Positions 1 to 8,836 of a stretch of 34,031 nucleotides of DNA are shown one piece after another (the stretch's first letter is position 1; every line of letters starts with the position of its first letter). This DNA is from an uncultured beta proteobacterium (GTDB taxonomy: Bacteria; Pseudomonadota; Gammaproteobacteria; Burkholderiales; Rhodocyclaceae): the NCBI GenBank assembly GCA_903959855.1, contig CAJBYR010000162.1, forward strand, positions 1 to 34,031. Direction: 5' to 3'. The translations under genes and the position numbers were made by a program. The notes under the pieces are model-generated. The model searched no databases and had not been told where the DNA came from. It saw only the letters and a program-made list of their open reading frames with translations.

Positions 1-1164
1 CTGGTCGGCGCGCGCGACATGACCAAGGACGTGCTCGACGACTGGTTCCGCTACTACAACCAGTGTTCCGAGTGCCGCCGCTGTTCCGTGTTCTGCCCCT
101 ACGGCATCGACACCGCCGAGGTCACCATGGCGGCCAAGGAAATCATGCACAGCGTCGGTCTCGGCCACAAGTATGTGAACGAGATCATCGGCAAGGTGCA
201 CAAGATCGGCAACAACCTCGGCCTGCCCGGCCCGGCGCTGGAAAACACGCTGGAAGGCCTGGAAGAGGACGTGCTGGAAGAAACCGGCGCGGCCGTCAAG
301 TACCCGCTCGATGTCAAGGGTGCCGAAGTGCTGCTGGTCACACCCTCGGCCGACTTCTTCGCCGAGCCGCATGTCGACAGCCTGATCGGTTACGGCAAGG
401 TGTTCCACGCCGCCGGCATTTCCTGGACGCTCTCCAGCAAGGCCTCGGAAGCCGGCAACTTCGGCATGTTCATCGGCAACTACGAGCAGATGCAGAAGAT
501 CGCCATGCGCGTGCGCGAAGCCGCGCTGGAACTCGGCGTCAAGCGCATCGTGGTCGGCGAATGCGGCCACGCCTGGCGCGTCGCCTATGCCTTCTGGAAC
601 ACCCTGACCGGCATCGGCGCCGGCGCCAACGATCCGTTTGCCATCCAGTTGCAGAAGCAGCTCGACCCGAACTACAAGCAGCCCTCGCACATCTGCGAAG
701 TGACGTGGGACCTGATCCAGGCCGGGCGCCTGAAATTCAACAAGGAAGCCAACGATCACCGCATCGTCACCTTCCACGATTCCTGCAACGTCGCCCGCGG
801 CTCGCGCATGGGTGACTATGCCGGCGGCCAGTTCGACATCCCGCGCAACATCATCCGCGCCGTGGTCAACCACTATGTCGACATGTCGGAAGCCACCACC
901 CGCGAAAAGACCTTCTGCTGCGGCGGCGGTGGCGGCCTCCTGACCGACGAACTGCTCGACCTGCGCGTCAAGGGCGCCCTGCCGCGCATGGAAGCGCTGA
1001 ACCGGATCGTGCAGGACAACGGCGTCAATTTCATGGCCACCATCTGCGCCATCTGCAAGGCGCAATTCACCAAGGTGCTGCCCTACTACGGTTTCAAGAT
1101 GAGCATGGTTGGCGGTGTGCACCAGTTGGTCAGCACCGCAATCGTGCTCAAAAGCGAACAATAA
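1..1164 (+). CDS. dsrK: DsrK, sulfite reduction-associated heterodisulfide reductase-like subunit (5' partial)
   Basis: Catalytic-type subunit of the DsrMKJOP transmembrane complex, facing the cytoplasm and thought to exchange electrons and sulfur/thiols with DsrC. The frame is open from base 1, so the N-terminus lies outside the window; the first ATG at 19 is internal. Visible motifs are a CxxCxxCxxxCP [4Fe-4S] site coded at 64-96, a HDSC segment near 778, a CCGGGGG segment near 915 and a late CxxC near 1045. The last three are the CCG-type cysteine motifs of HdrB/HdrD/DsrK proteins, which bind a special [4Fe-4S] cluster. The gene ends 18 bp before dsrL, which has its own GGAG site. Identity rests on the motifs and on the downstream L-J-O-P-N-R order. 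Confidence 0.93.
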   Translation: MVGARDMTKDVLDDWFRYYNQCSECRRCSVFCPYGIDTAEVTMAAKEIMHSVGLGHKYVNEIIGKVHKIGNNLGLPGPALENTLEGLEEDVLEETGAAVKYPLDVKGAEVLLVTPSADFFAEPHVDSLIGYGKVFHAAGISWTLSSKASEAGNFGMFIGNYEQMQKIAMRVREAALELGVKRIVVGECGHAWRVAYAFWNTLTGIGAGANDPFAIQLQKQLDPNYKQPSHICEVTWDLIQAGRLKFNKEANDHRIVTFHDSCNVARGSRMGDYAGGQFDIPRNIIRAVVNHYVDMSEATTREKTFCCGGGGGLLTDELLDLRVKGALPRMEALNRIVQDNGVNFMATICAICKAQFTKVLPYYGFKMSMVGGVHQLVSTAIVLKSEQ

Positions 1165-1182
1165 TTTTTACTGGAGACCCGC

Positions 1183-3144
1183 ATGTCCGCCACCACCGAC
1201 ACCCAGACCGAAAAGCTGACTTTCCGCCGTTACAAGGATGGCGATGTCAAAGTGAAGCGCTGGCAGGACGAGATCTTCCAGGCCAGCTATAGCCACAAGT
1301 GCCCGACCTACATCCAGTCGACCCCGCCCTGCCAGGGTTCCTGCCCGTCCGGCGAAGACATCCGCGGCTACCTCAACATCGTGCGCGGCATAGAAAAGCC
1401 GCCCGTCGGCGCCGACGGCAAGCCGGTCATGCCCTGGCAGGAATACGCCTGGCGTCGCCTGACCGAAGCCAATCCTTTCCCCTCCGTGATGGGCCGTGTC
1501 TGCCCGGCGCCCTGCGAAACCGGTTGCAATCGCAATGAGGTGGAAGACCACGTCGGCATCAACTCGGTCGAGCACTTCCTCGGTGAGTATGCAATCAACA
1601 ACAAGCTGCAATTCAAGGCTCCGGAGCAAAAGACAGGCAAGAAAGTCGCCGTCCTCGGCGGCGGCCCGGCCGGCTTGTCGGTCGCTTACCAACTCGCCTT
1701 GAGGGGCCATGGCGTCACCGTGTTCGACGACCACGAATACCTCGGCGGCATGATGCGCTACGGCATCCCGGGATACCGCACGCCGCGCGATGTCCTCGAC
1801 GCCGAAATCCAGCGCATCCTCGACCTCGGCGTCGAAGTACGGCTCAAGACCAAGGTCGGTGTCGACGTCTCGATGGAACAGATCAACCAGGAATTCGACG
1901 CAGTGTTCCTCGGCCTCGGCGCCCAGGGTGGCCGTGCCCTGCCAGCCGAAGGCGCGGACAACGTTTCCAATGTGGTCACCGCCACGTCCTTCCTCAAGGC
2001 CTTCAATGATGGTCGCCTGCAGCACGTCGGCAAGCGCGTGGTGGTGGTGGGCGGCGGCGATACCTCGATGGACGTGGCTACCGTGGCCCGCCGCCTCGGC
2101 CATATCGAGCACTCCAAGCCGACCGACTGGGAAGCCGCCATCGCCGGCCAACTGGCCCAGGATGCCGCCGACGTTTCGCGCCGGCAGGGCGCCGAGGTCA
2201 CGCTCACCACCGTCTATATGATGGCCAGCAAGCAGGAGATCGAGCACGCCGAGTCCGAGGGCATCACCATCATGGGCGGTTGGATGCCGGTCGCCGTACT
2301 CAAGGGCGCCGACGGGCGTGCCACGGCCCTGCGCGTCATGCAGTGCGAAGCCAAAATGATCGGCGGCCGCCTCGACATCAAGAAGATTGAAGGCACCGAA
2401 AAGGACCTGCCGGCCGACCTGATCGTTTCCGCCATCGGCCAGACGGTCGATCTCACCGGCCTCGAAGTTTTCAGCAACGGCAAGGGCGCTGTCTCAGCCG
2501 ACAAGAATTACCAGGTTGCCGGCAAGCCAGGCGTGTACGCCGGTGGTGACGTGATCCGTCCCCACCTGCTGACCACCGCCATCGGCCACGGCGCGATTGC
2601 CGCCGACGGCATCGACCAGTTCCTCGCCGGCATCGAGCCGGGCCGCCGTCCCAAGATCGACGTGCACGGTTTCGACCTGATGCGCAAATACGTCGAAAAG
2701 GGTGTAAAGCTCGGCGAGATCAAGGATTATCAGACCGGCACCGATGCCAACAAGAACGCGGTACATAACTTCGACAACCGCTCCGAGCGCTACGTCATCC
2801 CGCACGACCAGCTCTTCCTCGGCCACTTCCAATACACCGCACGCAACCGGCGCCACATCACGCACCTCAACAAGGACAGCGCGCTGGGCAACTTCGAAGA
2901 GCGCCTGGAGGCCCTCTCCGAGCAACAGGCGGTCGGTGAAGCCAAACGCTGCATGAGCTGCGGCATGTGTTTCGAGTGCGACAACTGCGTGGTGTATTGC
3001 CCGCAAACTGCGGTGTTCAAGGTCAAGAAAACCGAATCCATGACCGGCCGCTACGTTGCCACCGACTACGACAAGTGCATCGGCTGCCATATCTGCGCCG
3101 ACGTATGCCCGACTGGCTATATCCAGATGGGATTGGGCGAGTAA
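1183..3144 (+). CDS. dsrL: DsrL, iron-sulfur flavoprotein NAD(P)H:acceptor oxidoreductase
   Basis: Cytoplasmic partner of DsrAB; in sulfur oxidisers it passes electrons from sulfite formation to NAD(P)+. The 653 residues match the family length. An N-terminal cysteine region (CQGSCPSGEDIRGY and GRVCPAPCETGCNR) resembles the GltD/glutamate synthase small-subunit fold. It is followed by an FAD-binding VAVLGGGPAG motif near residue 157, a second nucleotide-binding VVVVGGGDTSMD motif near residue 288, and a C-terminal two-cluster ferredoxin domain (CMSCGMCFECDNCVVYCP and CIGCHICADVCP). The ATG at 1183 follows a GGAG ribosome site. The next gene, dsrJ, starts 7 bp after the stop. Presence of dsrL next to dsrJOPN fits the oxidative (reverse) Dsr pathway, although the direction cannot be proven from this gene alone. 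Confidence 0.95.
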   Translation: MSATTDTQTEKLTFRRYKDGDVKVKRWQDEIFQASYSHKCPTYIQSTPPCQGSCPSGEDIRGYLNIVRGIEKPPVGADGKPVMPWQEYAWRRLTEANPFPSVMGRVCPAPCETGCNRNEVEDHVGINSVEHFLGEYAINNKLQFKAPEQKTGKKVAVLGGGPAGLSVAYQLALRGHGVTVFDDHEYLGGMMRYGIPGYRTPRDVLDAEIQRILDLGVEVRLKTKVGVDVSMEQINQEFDAVFLGLGAQGGRALPAEGADNVSNVVTATSFLKAFNDGRLQHVGKRVVVVGGGDTSMDVATVARRLGHIEHSKPTDWEAAIAGQLAQDAADVSRRQGAEVTLTTVYMMASKQEIEHAESEGITIMGGWMPVAVLKGADGRATALRVMQCEAKMIGGRLDIKKIEGTEKDLPADLIVSAIGQTVDLTGLEVFSNGKGAVSADKNYQVAGKPGVYAGGDVIRPHLLTTAIGHGAIAADGIDQFLAGIEPGRRPKIDVHGFDLMRKYVEKGVKLGEIKDYQTGTDANKNAVHNFDNRSERYVIPHDQLFLGHFQYTARNRRHITHLNKDSALGNFEERLEALSEQQAVGEAKRCMSCGMCFECDNCVVYCPQTAVFKVKKTESMTGRYVATDYDKCIGCHICADVCPTGYIQMGLGE

Positions 3145-3151
3145 TTCCATC

Positions 3152-3544
3152 ATGAAGCTGCTGCGTCTCGTCGCCACCCTGCTATTCGCGGCCATCGCCG
3201 TGTCGCCAGCGCCGACTCTTGCGGGCGAGGGCGGGCGCACGCCCAAGCCCGCGGTCTCGATCGAGAACCCGGGCAAATGCGTGGCACCGGCCGAAGAGAT
3301 GCGCCGCAACCACATGGAGATGCTCAAGCATCAACGTGACCGCACCATGCGTGACGGCATACGCGGCGAGCCGGCCTCGCTGAATGCCTGCATCGAATGC
3401 CATGCCGGCAAAACAAGCGGCTCCGTGCTGGGAGACGGCAAGGCCTTCTGCCAGGGCTGCCATGACTATGCCGCGGTCAAGCTCGACTGTTTCGAATGCC
3501 ACCAGCCCAAGCCGAAATTCAAGGCCGCAGGATTGAAACCATGA
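3152..3544 (+). CDS. dsrJ: DsrJ, periplasmic triheme cytochrome c
   Basis: Periplasmic haem subunit of DsrMKJOP. The 130-residue product has an N-terminal signal or membrane-anchor segment (residues 1-24) and three CxxCH haem sites: CIECH, CQGCH and CFECH. Cys43, in the GKCV segment, is outside any CxxCH. A. vinosum DsrJ has been described with one haem carrying an unusual His/Cys ligation, and Cys43 is the candidate for that ligand here. I chose the ATG at 3152 because it directly precedes the signal peptide; an upstream in-frame ATG at 3056 would lie inside dsrL. The stop overlaps the dsrO start by 4 bp (ATGA), implying translational coupling. The codons for the end of the signal peptide coincide with a dispersed ~27-bp repeat at 3194-3222. 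Confidence 0.93.
   Translation: MKLLRLVATLLFAAIAVSPAPTLAGEGGRTPKPAVSIENPGKCVAPAEEMRRNHMEMLKHQRDRTMRDGIRGEPASLNACIECHAGKTSGSVLGDGKAFCQGCHDYAAVKLDCFECHQPKPKFKAAGLKP
3194..3222 (+). repeat. Dispersed intragenic ~27-bp repeat, copy 1 (in dsrJ)
   Basis: This 29-bp stretch contains the core CGCCAGCGCCGACTCTTGC and matches copy 3 in the PFOR gene at 28 of 29 positions. In dsrJ it is read in the sense frame as the end of the signal peptide (I-A-V-S-P-A-P-T-L-A). Its complement would read RVGAGDTA, the peptide actually encoded by the copies in the PFOR and rnfG genes. Confidence 0.7.
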
Positions 3545-4305
3545 ACGCGCCCGATCGCAATCCCCGCCGCGCCTTCATCGCCGCTGCCGGTGCCGGCGTA
3601 GCCGGACTCGGCTTCACCGCCATTGCCCCCGGCCTCCACCTGATGGCCGTTGGCGAGGCTAATGCAGCCACGGCGACCGCCCGCCCCGCCGGCACCGCAG
3701 CTTCTCCGGCCGTGCGCTGGGGCCTGCTGATCGATGCCACCAAATGCGCCCCCGGCTGCACCAAGTGCATCGACGCCTGCCACGAAGAAAACGGCGTCAG
3801 CGAACAGCTTCCCGATCCGCGCCAGAATTCGCAGTGGATCCGCAAGATTGAGCTGGTCGACCGCCGCAACGGCCGCGTCACCACCCTGCCGATGATGTGC
3901 CAGCACTGCGCCAATCCGCCCTGCGTGGACGTCTGCCCCACCGGCGCCTCAATGAAACGCGCCGACGGCATCGTGCTGGTCGACCGCCACACCTGCATCG
4001 GCTGCCGCTACTGCATGATGGCCTGCCCCTACAAGGCGCGCTCGTTTGTTCACAGCAACCTGACCGAGCAGAATCCCGAGGTTCCGCGCGGCAAGGGCTG
4101 CGTCGAATCCTGCACGCTCTGCGTGCATCGCGTGGACAAGGGCCAGCAACCCGCCTGCGTCGAAAAATGTCCGGAAGGCGCCATGAGCTTCGGCGACCTC
4201 AACGACCCCAACAGCGCCATTTCCAAACGCATCGCCAGCGTCCCCACCACCCAGGTGCGCTCCGACCTGCGCCTGGATCTAGGCGTGCGTTACCAGGGAA
4301 TCTGA
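3541..4305 (+). CDS. dsrO: DsrO, periplasmic iron-sulfur subunit of DsrMKJOP
   Basis: Electron-transfer subunit of the NrfC/DmsB type that pairs with the membrane protein DsrP. The 254-residue product begins with a twin-arginine signal (NPRRAFIAAAGAG, residues 7-19), so it should be exported folded by Tat with clusters inserted. Four cysteine groups follow: CAPGCTKCIDAC, CQHCANPPCVDVCP, CIGCRYCMMACP and CTLC...ACVEKCP. I chose the ATG at 3541 because it gives the Tat signal and a 4-bp ATGA overlap with dsrJ; the longer frame from 3496 only extends into dsrJ. The stop lies one base before the dsrP start. Confidence 0.94.
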   Translation: MNAPDRNPRRAFIAAAGAGVAGLGFTAIAPGLHLMAVGEANAATATARPAGTAASPAVRWGLLIDATKCAPGCTKCIDACHEENGVSEQLPDPRQNSQWIRKIELVDRRNGRVTTLPMMCQHCANPPCVDVCPTGASMKRADGIVLVDRHTCIGCRYCMMACPYKARSFVHSNLTEQNPEVPRGKGCVESCTLCVHRVDKGQQPACVEKCPEGAMSFGDLNDPNSAISKRIASVPTTQVRSDLRLDLGVRYQGI

Positions 4306-4306
4306 C

Positions 4307-5509
4307 ATGGCCACATTGAATCCGCGTCACGAAGAAGGCCTGTTTTACCTGATCGCCGCCCTTGGCGGCCTGGTTGCCGCCGTAGGCGTCGGTGCCGCGC
4401 TCTACATGGAGCACACGGGCCACGTAGTCACCGGCATGAACAACCAGATCGTCTGGGGCCTGCCGCACGTTTTCGCCATCTTCCTGATCGTTGCCGCCTC
4501 CGGCGTGCTCAACGTCGCCTCGATCGGCTCGGTGTTCGGCAAGAAAGCCTACAAGTCGCGCGCGCCGCTCTCCGCCCTGCTCTGCATCGCCATGCTGACC
4601 GGCGGCCTGGCCGTGATCATGCTCGACCTCGGCCGCGCCGACCGATTGATGGTGGCCGCCACCCACTTCAACCCGACCTCGGTGTTCGGCTGGAACGTGA
4701 TCCTCTACCCCGGCATGTACGCCATCGTCGCGGTCTATCTGTGGACCCTGATGGAGCGGCGCATGAACCCGTATTCGAAGGTTGCGGGCCTCACCACCTT
4801 CATCTGGCGCATCCTGCTCACCACCGGTACGGGTTCCATCTTCGCCTTCCTCATCGCCCGCCAGGCCTATGGCAGCGCGCTGCTCCCGGCCATGTTCATC
4901 ATCATGTCTTTCGCCTGGGGTCTGGCCGTATTCATGATCGTGCAGAAAACCATGTTCGGCTGGAATGACATGACGCTGCACCCGGCGATCCGTTCCCGCA
5001 TGAAAAATCTGCTCGGCACCTTCATCGCCGCGGTGTTCTACTTTGTTGCCACCTATCACCTGACCAACATCTACTTCGCCAAGCAAACCGCCTTCGAGGA
5101 ATTCATCCTGCTGTCGGGCGGCATTTTCCCGACGCTGTTCTGGGTTGGCTACGTGCTGATCGGCACCATTGTCCCGCTGCTGCTGATCTACGTACCGGAC
5201 CTCAACCGCTTCCGCGGGTCGGTATTCACGGCGTCAGTCCTGGTTATCGTCGGCGCCTTCTGCCTGCTCTACGTCTTCATCATCGGCGGCCAGGCCTTCC
5301 CGCTGGAGATTTTTCCCGGCTACGACGTCAAGAGCAGCTTCATGGACGGTGCCATTGACCACTACAGCGCCAGCCTGCCGGAAACCCTGCTTGCCGTCGG
5401 CGGCCTGGGCATCGCCTTCACCATCACCACCATCGGTGTCCGCGTGCTGCGCTTCCTGCCGCAGGACGATATCGCCGAACTCGAAGCCGCCGGCAGCATC
5501 GTCGACTGA
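4307..5509 (+). CDS. dsrP: DsrP, NrfD/PsrC-type integral membrane quinone-reactive subunit
   Basis: Membrane subunit that exchanges electrons between the quinone pool and DsrO in the DsrMKJOP complex. The 400-residue protein is very hydrophobic, with about ten predicted transmembrane helices. The first follows the short N-terminal segment LNPRHEEGLFYLIAALGG, and the last is near residues 360-380. It has no cofactor-binding cysteine motif, as expected for NrfD-family proteins. The start lies 1 bp after the dsrO stop, implying coupled translation. Length and position agree with DsrP of phototrophic and chemotrophic sulfur oxidisers. Confidence 0.93.
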   Translation: MATLNPRHEEGLFYLIAALGGLVAAVGVGAALYMEHTGHVVTGMNNQIVWGLPHVFAIFLIVAASGVLNVASIGSVFGKKAYKSRAPLSALLCIAMLTGGLAVIMLDLGRADRLMVAATHFNPTSVFGWNVILYPGMYAIVAVYLWTLMERRMNPYSKVAGLTTFIWRILLTTGTGSIFAFLIARQAYGSALLPAMFIIMSFAWGLAVFMIVQKTMFGWNDMTLHPAIRSRMKNLLGTFIAAVFYFVATYHLTNIYFAKQTAFEEFILLSGGIFPTLFWVGYVLIGTIVPLLLIYVPDLNRFRGSVFTASVLVIVGAFCLLYVFIIGGQAFPLEIFPGYDVKSSFMDGAIDHYSASLPETLLAVGGLGIAFTITTIGVRVLRFLPQDDIAELEAAGSIVD

Positions 5510-5529
5510 GTGCCGAGCCACGGCGGGCC

Positions 5530-6936
5530 ATGCATCGCTTCCTGATTTCGGCCGCCCACAAGTCCTCGGGCAAGACCACCGTCAGCATCGGCCTCGCGGC
5601 GGCGTTGCGTCAGCGCCGACTCTCGGTGCAGCCCTACAAGAAGGGCCCGGACTACATCGATCCGCTGTGGCTGTCGGTGGCCGCCGGCCGGCCCTGCTAC
5701 AACCTTGACTTCTTTCTTTCGCCCGACGGCGAGCTGCGGCAGCAATTCGCCCGCCATGGCCACGATGCCGATGTCTGCCTGGTCGAGGGCAACAAGGGCC
5801 TCTACGACGGTCTCGACCTCGAAGGTTCCAACAGCAACGCCGCGCTGGCACGATTGCTCGACCTGCCCGTGGTCCTGGTGCTCGACGCCCGCGGCATGAC
5901 GCGCGGTATCGCGCCGCTGATCCTCGGCTACAAGGCCTTCGATCCGCAGATCCGGATTGCCGGCGTGATTCTCAATCGCCTCGGCGGACGCCGTCATGAA
6001 TCCAAGCTGCGCGCGGTGATCGAGCACTACACCGATGTCCCGGTGATCGGCGCCGTTCAGGAGGACGCCGAACTGGCCCTCGTCGAACGCCATCTGGGGC
6101 TGATGCCGGCCAACGAGACGGCGCAAGCCGGACGCCATGTTGCCGCCATCGCCCAACGCATTGCCGACCAGGTCGACCTTGACCGCCTGCTTGCTATCAG
6201 CGTCAGTGAGGTGAAACTCGCGCCACCACCGATGCGGCCACCAACCCGCACTGAACCGGTGCGCATCGCCATTGCCCGCGACGCGGCCTTTGGCTTCTAC
6301 TATGCTGATGACCTCGACGCACTGGCCGCGGCCGGCGCCGAACCGGTGTTCTTCGATACCCTGCGCGACCCGAAGCTCCCGCCCTGCGACGGCCTGCTGA
6401 TCGGCGGCGGCTTTCCCGAATGTTTCCTCGAACAACTGGAAGCCAACCGCTCCCTGCGCAGCGACATCCGCAACGCCATCGAGCAGGGACTGCCCACCTA
6501 TGCCGAATGCGGCGGCCTTATGTACCTCGCTCGCGGCATCGAATGGAAGGGGCGTCAGGCAGAGATGGTCGGTGCAATTCCGGGCGATATCCGCATGCAT
6601 GCCAAGCCCGTCGGTCGCGGCTACGTGATCCTCGAAAGCAATACCGACCACCCCTGGCGCGCCAGCGGTACCTCGTACGGCGGTGCCGAGCTGCACGGGC
6701 ATGAATTCCACTACTCCGACATCGGCGGATTGCCCGCCGACACGCGTTACGCCTATGCGATGCGCCGCGGACATGGCATCGATGGCACCAACGACGGCAT
6801 CCTGCGCCACCGGATGCTCGCCTCCTACACCCACCTGCGCGCCACGGCCGGCTGCGACTGGCCGGCCAAGTTCGTCCAGTACGTGCGCAGTTGCAAGAAT
6901 CCCGATTTGAAGGAATTTCCCGCATGTTCACTCTGA
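5530..6936 (+). CDS. dsrN: DsrN, glutamine-dependent siroheme amidase (CobB/CbiA-like)
   Basis: Homologue of cobyrinic acid a,c-diamide synthase. In dsr operons it is proposed to amidate siroheme to siroamide, the prosthetic group of dissimilatory sulfite reductase. The 468-residue protein has an N-terminal dethiobiotin-synthetase-like ATPase domain with a P-loop-like SSGKTT motif at residues 12-17, and YKKGPDYIDP near residue 36, typical of CbiA. A class I glutamine amidotransferase domain covers about residues 240-450, with the nucleophile Cys in TYAECGGLMYL near residue 328. It starts 20 bp after dsrP. Its last 13 bp overlap the chosen dsrR start. A partial match to the dispersed repeat core lies at 5611-5625. 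Confidence 0.92.
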   Translation: MHRFLISAAHKSSGKTTVSIGLAAALRQRRLSVQPYKKGPDYIDPLWLSVAAGRPCYNLDFFLSPDGELRQQFARHGHDADVCLVEGNKGLYDGLDLEGSNSNAALARLLDLPVVLVLDARGMTRGIAPLILGYKAFDPQIRIAGVILNRLGGRRHESKLRAVIEHYTDVPVIGAVQEDAELALVERHLGLMPANETAQAGRHVAAIAQRIADQVDLDRLLAISVSEVKLAPPPMRPPTRTEPVRIAIARDAAFGFYYADDLDALAAAGAEPVFFDTLRDPKLPPCDGLLIGGGFPECFLEQLEANRSLRSDIRNAIEQGLPTYAECGGLMYLARGIEWKGRQAEMVGAIPGDIRMHAKPVGRGYVILESNTDHPWRASGTSYGGAELHGHEFHYSDIGGLPADTRYAYAMRRGHGIDGTNDGILRHRMLASYTHLRATAGCDWPAKFVQYVRSCKNPDLKEFPACSL

Positions 6937-7262
6937 CTCCCCTGGCGGCCGAAGAGATTTCGCGCGCTGCCGCCTCCGAACCCGACGGCCAACCCATGCT
7001 GCGGGTGGCCGCCAAGATCGACGAAGATGATGGTGAGCTGGTGTATGGCATGGGCTTCGACGACGAACGCGAGGACGACCTGGTCATCGACGGTCCCGGC
7101 GTCGCGGTACTGATTTCCCCGCGCAGCCTGCCGCTGCTGGAAAACACCACATTGGATTTCGCCGAAGTGCAACCGGGTGAATTCCAGTTCATCTTCCGCG
7201 CCGGTTGCACCACCCCACCCACGTCCGGCGGTTGTGGAAGTTGCGGTGGTGGTTGTTCCTGA
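6924..7262 (+). CDS. dsrR: DsrR, IscA/HesB-like protein with Cys-rich C-terminal tail
   Basis: A-type (HesB/IscA-fold) protein of dsr operons, 112 residues. A. vinosum DsrR has the IscA fold without the cluster-binding cysteines and affects dsr expression. The region around residues 25-45 (MLRVAAKIDEDDGELVYGM) has no equivalent of the first IscA cysteine. The C-terminus is unusual: AGCTTPPTSGGCGSCGGGCS carries four cysteines in a Gly-rich tail rather than the standard CGCG motif. I chose the ATG at 6924 because an AAGGA site lies 8 bp upstream and homology begins there; an in-frame start at 6891 would extend further into dsrN. Family assignment relies on fold-like sequence features and operon position. 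Confidence 0.88.
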   Translation: MFTLTPLAAEEISRAAASEPDGQPMLRVAAKIDEDDGELVYGMGFDDEREDDLVIDGPGVAVLISPRSLPLLENTTLDFAEVQPGEFQFIFRAGCTTPPTSGGCGSCGGGCS

Positions 7263-7301
7263 TCAATTTTGCCCTCTGCGACCTGAGCTAGTATTTCGTC
7301 C

Positions 7302-8057
<756 letters not shown>

Positions 8058-8070
8058 TCGGGGAAGTCGG

Positions 8071-8100
8071 CGCCGGCTAGAACGTTTTATCTAGCGCCGG
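8071..8100. terminator. Imperfect hairpin after the dsr-cobA operon
   Basis: CCGGCTAG at 8073-8080 can pair with CTAG...CCGG at 8091-8100 (8 pairs with a 2-nt bulge) around an AT-rich loop. It sits between the convergent cobA and Tae4-like genes, where a bidirectional terminator would be useful. There is no clear T-tract, so the role is tentative. Confidence 0.3.
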
Positions 8101-8110
8101 ACGGATACCC

Positions 8111-8836
8111 CTACGGCAGCAATTTCACTGAGGCTTTCGGTACGAACTGGCCGTCTCCGATCCGGTAAAAGTTGCCGGTAGAGCCTAGTATCGTCACAAC
8201 CGTTCCACGCGGCCGTTGCCCCAGTATCTGGGCGGATGTACTCGGCTCGGCGCGGACATTGGTTGTCATAACGAATTCCCCCTGATTTGACTGCACTTTG
8301 GGTGGGCGGGATTCCCACAGATAGACCTGCTTGGCGAGTTCAAACATACCCTTGCCGACAACCCGCTGACCATCCCAAAGATCAATATGATCGCTGTTAT
8401 CGGACCGTCCGGTATCTACAAAAACGATGATGCCTTTTCTCCCCGCCAACGCTTGCGGCGCCTTGCCATAGGGACCGGCCTTGAATTGCATGGTCGGCTG
8501 ACCATACTTTGCGACCATCCAGCTTTTTAATTCATTTACGTTGTACGCGTAGTTGAGTTTGTCTCCTCCCCTGAACGTATGCAAGCCAGCGACGTTCGCG
8601 CCCGGGCCTGCAGGAATCGGCGCTCCTGAAAGGTTGAAGGCGCGCGACATCCGGATTGCGTTGGTATTTTTAACTGCGCCGCTGTTCACGTGGCCACCAA
8701 TCGCGGCTTTAACCTCGGCGTCGCTACCGGTCGGGTAGTTCTTGATCAGCAGGTCGACATTCGGAATGGCCGCGGCAACGGCAGAGAAAAAGCTAGCTAC
8801 GAGTGCCAACAGAATGCTTGAGATCCAGCGCTGCAT
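8111..8836 (-). CDS. Secreted Tae4-like amidase-fold protein with C-terminal SH3 domain, probable catalytic Cys lost
   Basis: 241-residue protein. Residues 1-23 (MQRWISSILLALVASFFSAVAAA) form a signal peptide. Residues about 27-175 resemble type VI secretion amidase effector 4 (Tae4), an NlpC/P60-related DL-endopeptidase fold: NTNAIRMSRAFN near residue 57, a KGIIVF strand near 134, HIDLWDG at 150-156 and a final WESRP. Residues about 187-241 look like a bacterial SH3 domain (NVRAEPSTSAQILGQRPRGTVVTIL). In Tae4 the segment reads N-x-C-A-x-R-x-S with Cys as nucleophile; here residue 59 is Asn (codon AAC). His150 is kept. The ATG at 8836 has GGAGG about 9 bp upstream, so the longer frame from 8953 is unlikely. 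A signal peptide plus SH3 domain suggests action in the cell's own periplasm. No T6SS gene or immunity partner is nearby. Confidence 0.7.
   Translation of the reverse strand: MQRWISSILLALVASFFSAVAAAIPNVDLLIKNYPTGSDAEVKAAIGGHVNSGAVKNTNAIRMSRAFNLSGAPIPAGPGANVAGLHTFRGGDKLNYAYNVNELKSWMVAKYGQPTMQFKAGPYGKAPQALAGRKGIIVFVDTGRSDNSDHIDLWDGQRVVGKGMFELAKQVYLWESRPPKVQSNQGEFVMTTNVRAEPSTSAQILGQRPRGTVVTILGSTGNFYRIGDGQFVPKASVKLLP

Noticed and set aside
1168-2247. Antisense frame of 359 codons within dsrL
   Set aside because: Shadow of the dsrL coding frame; no motif and no ribosome site.
5611-5625. Fifth match to the dispersed repeat core in dsrN
   Set aside because: Only about 15 bp match (CAGCGCCGACTCT plus neighbours) and the flanks differ; too short to separate from chance in GC-rich coding DNA.
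8111-8836. Complete type VI secretion effector-immunity module
   Set aside because: No Tai4-like immunity gene, VgrG, Hcp or PAAR gene is next to the Tae4-like gene, and the protein has its own signal peptide.
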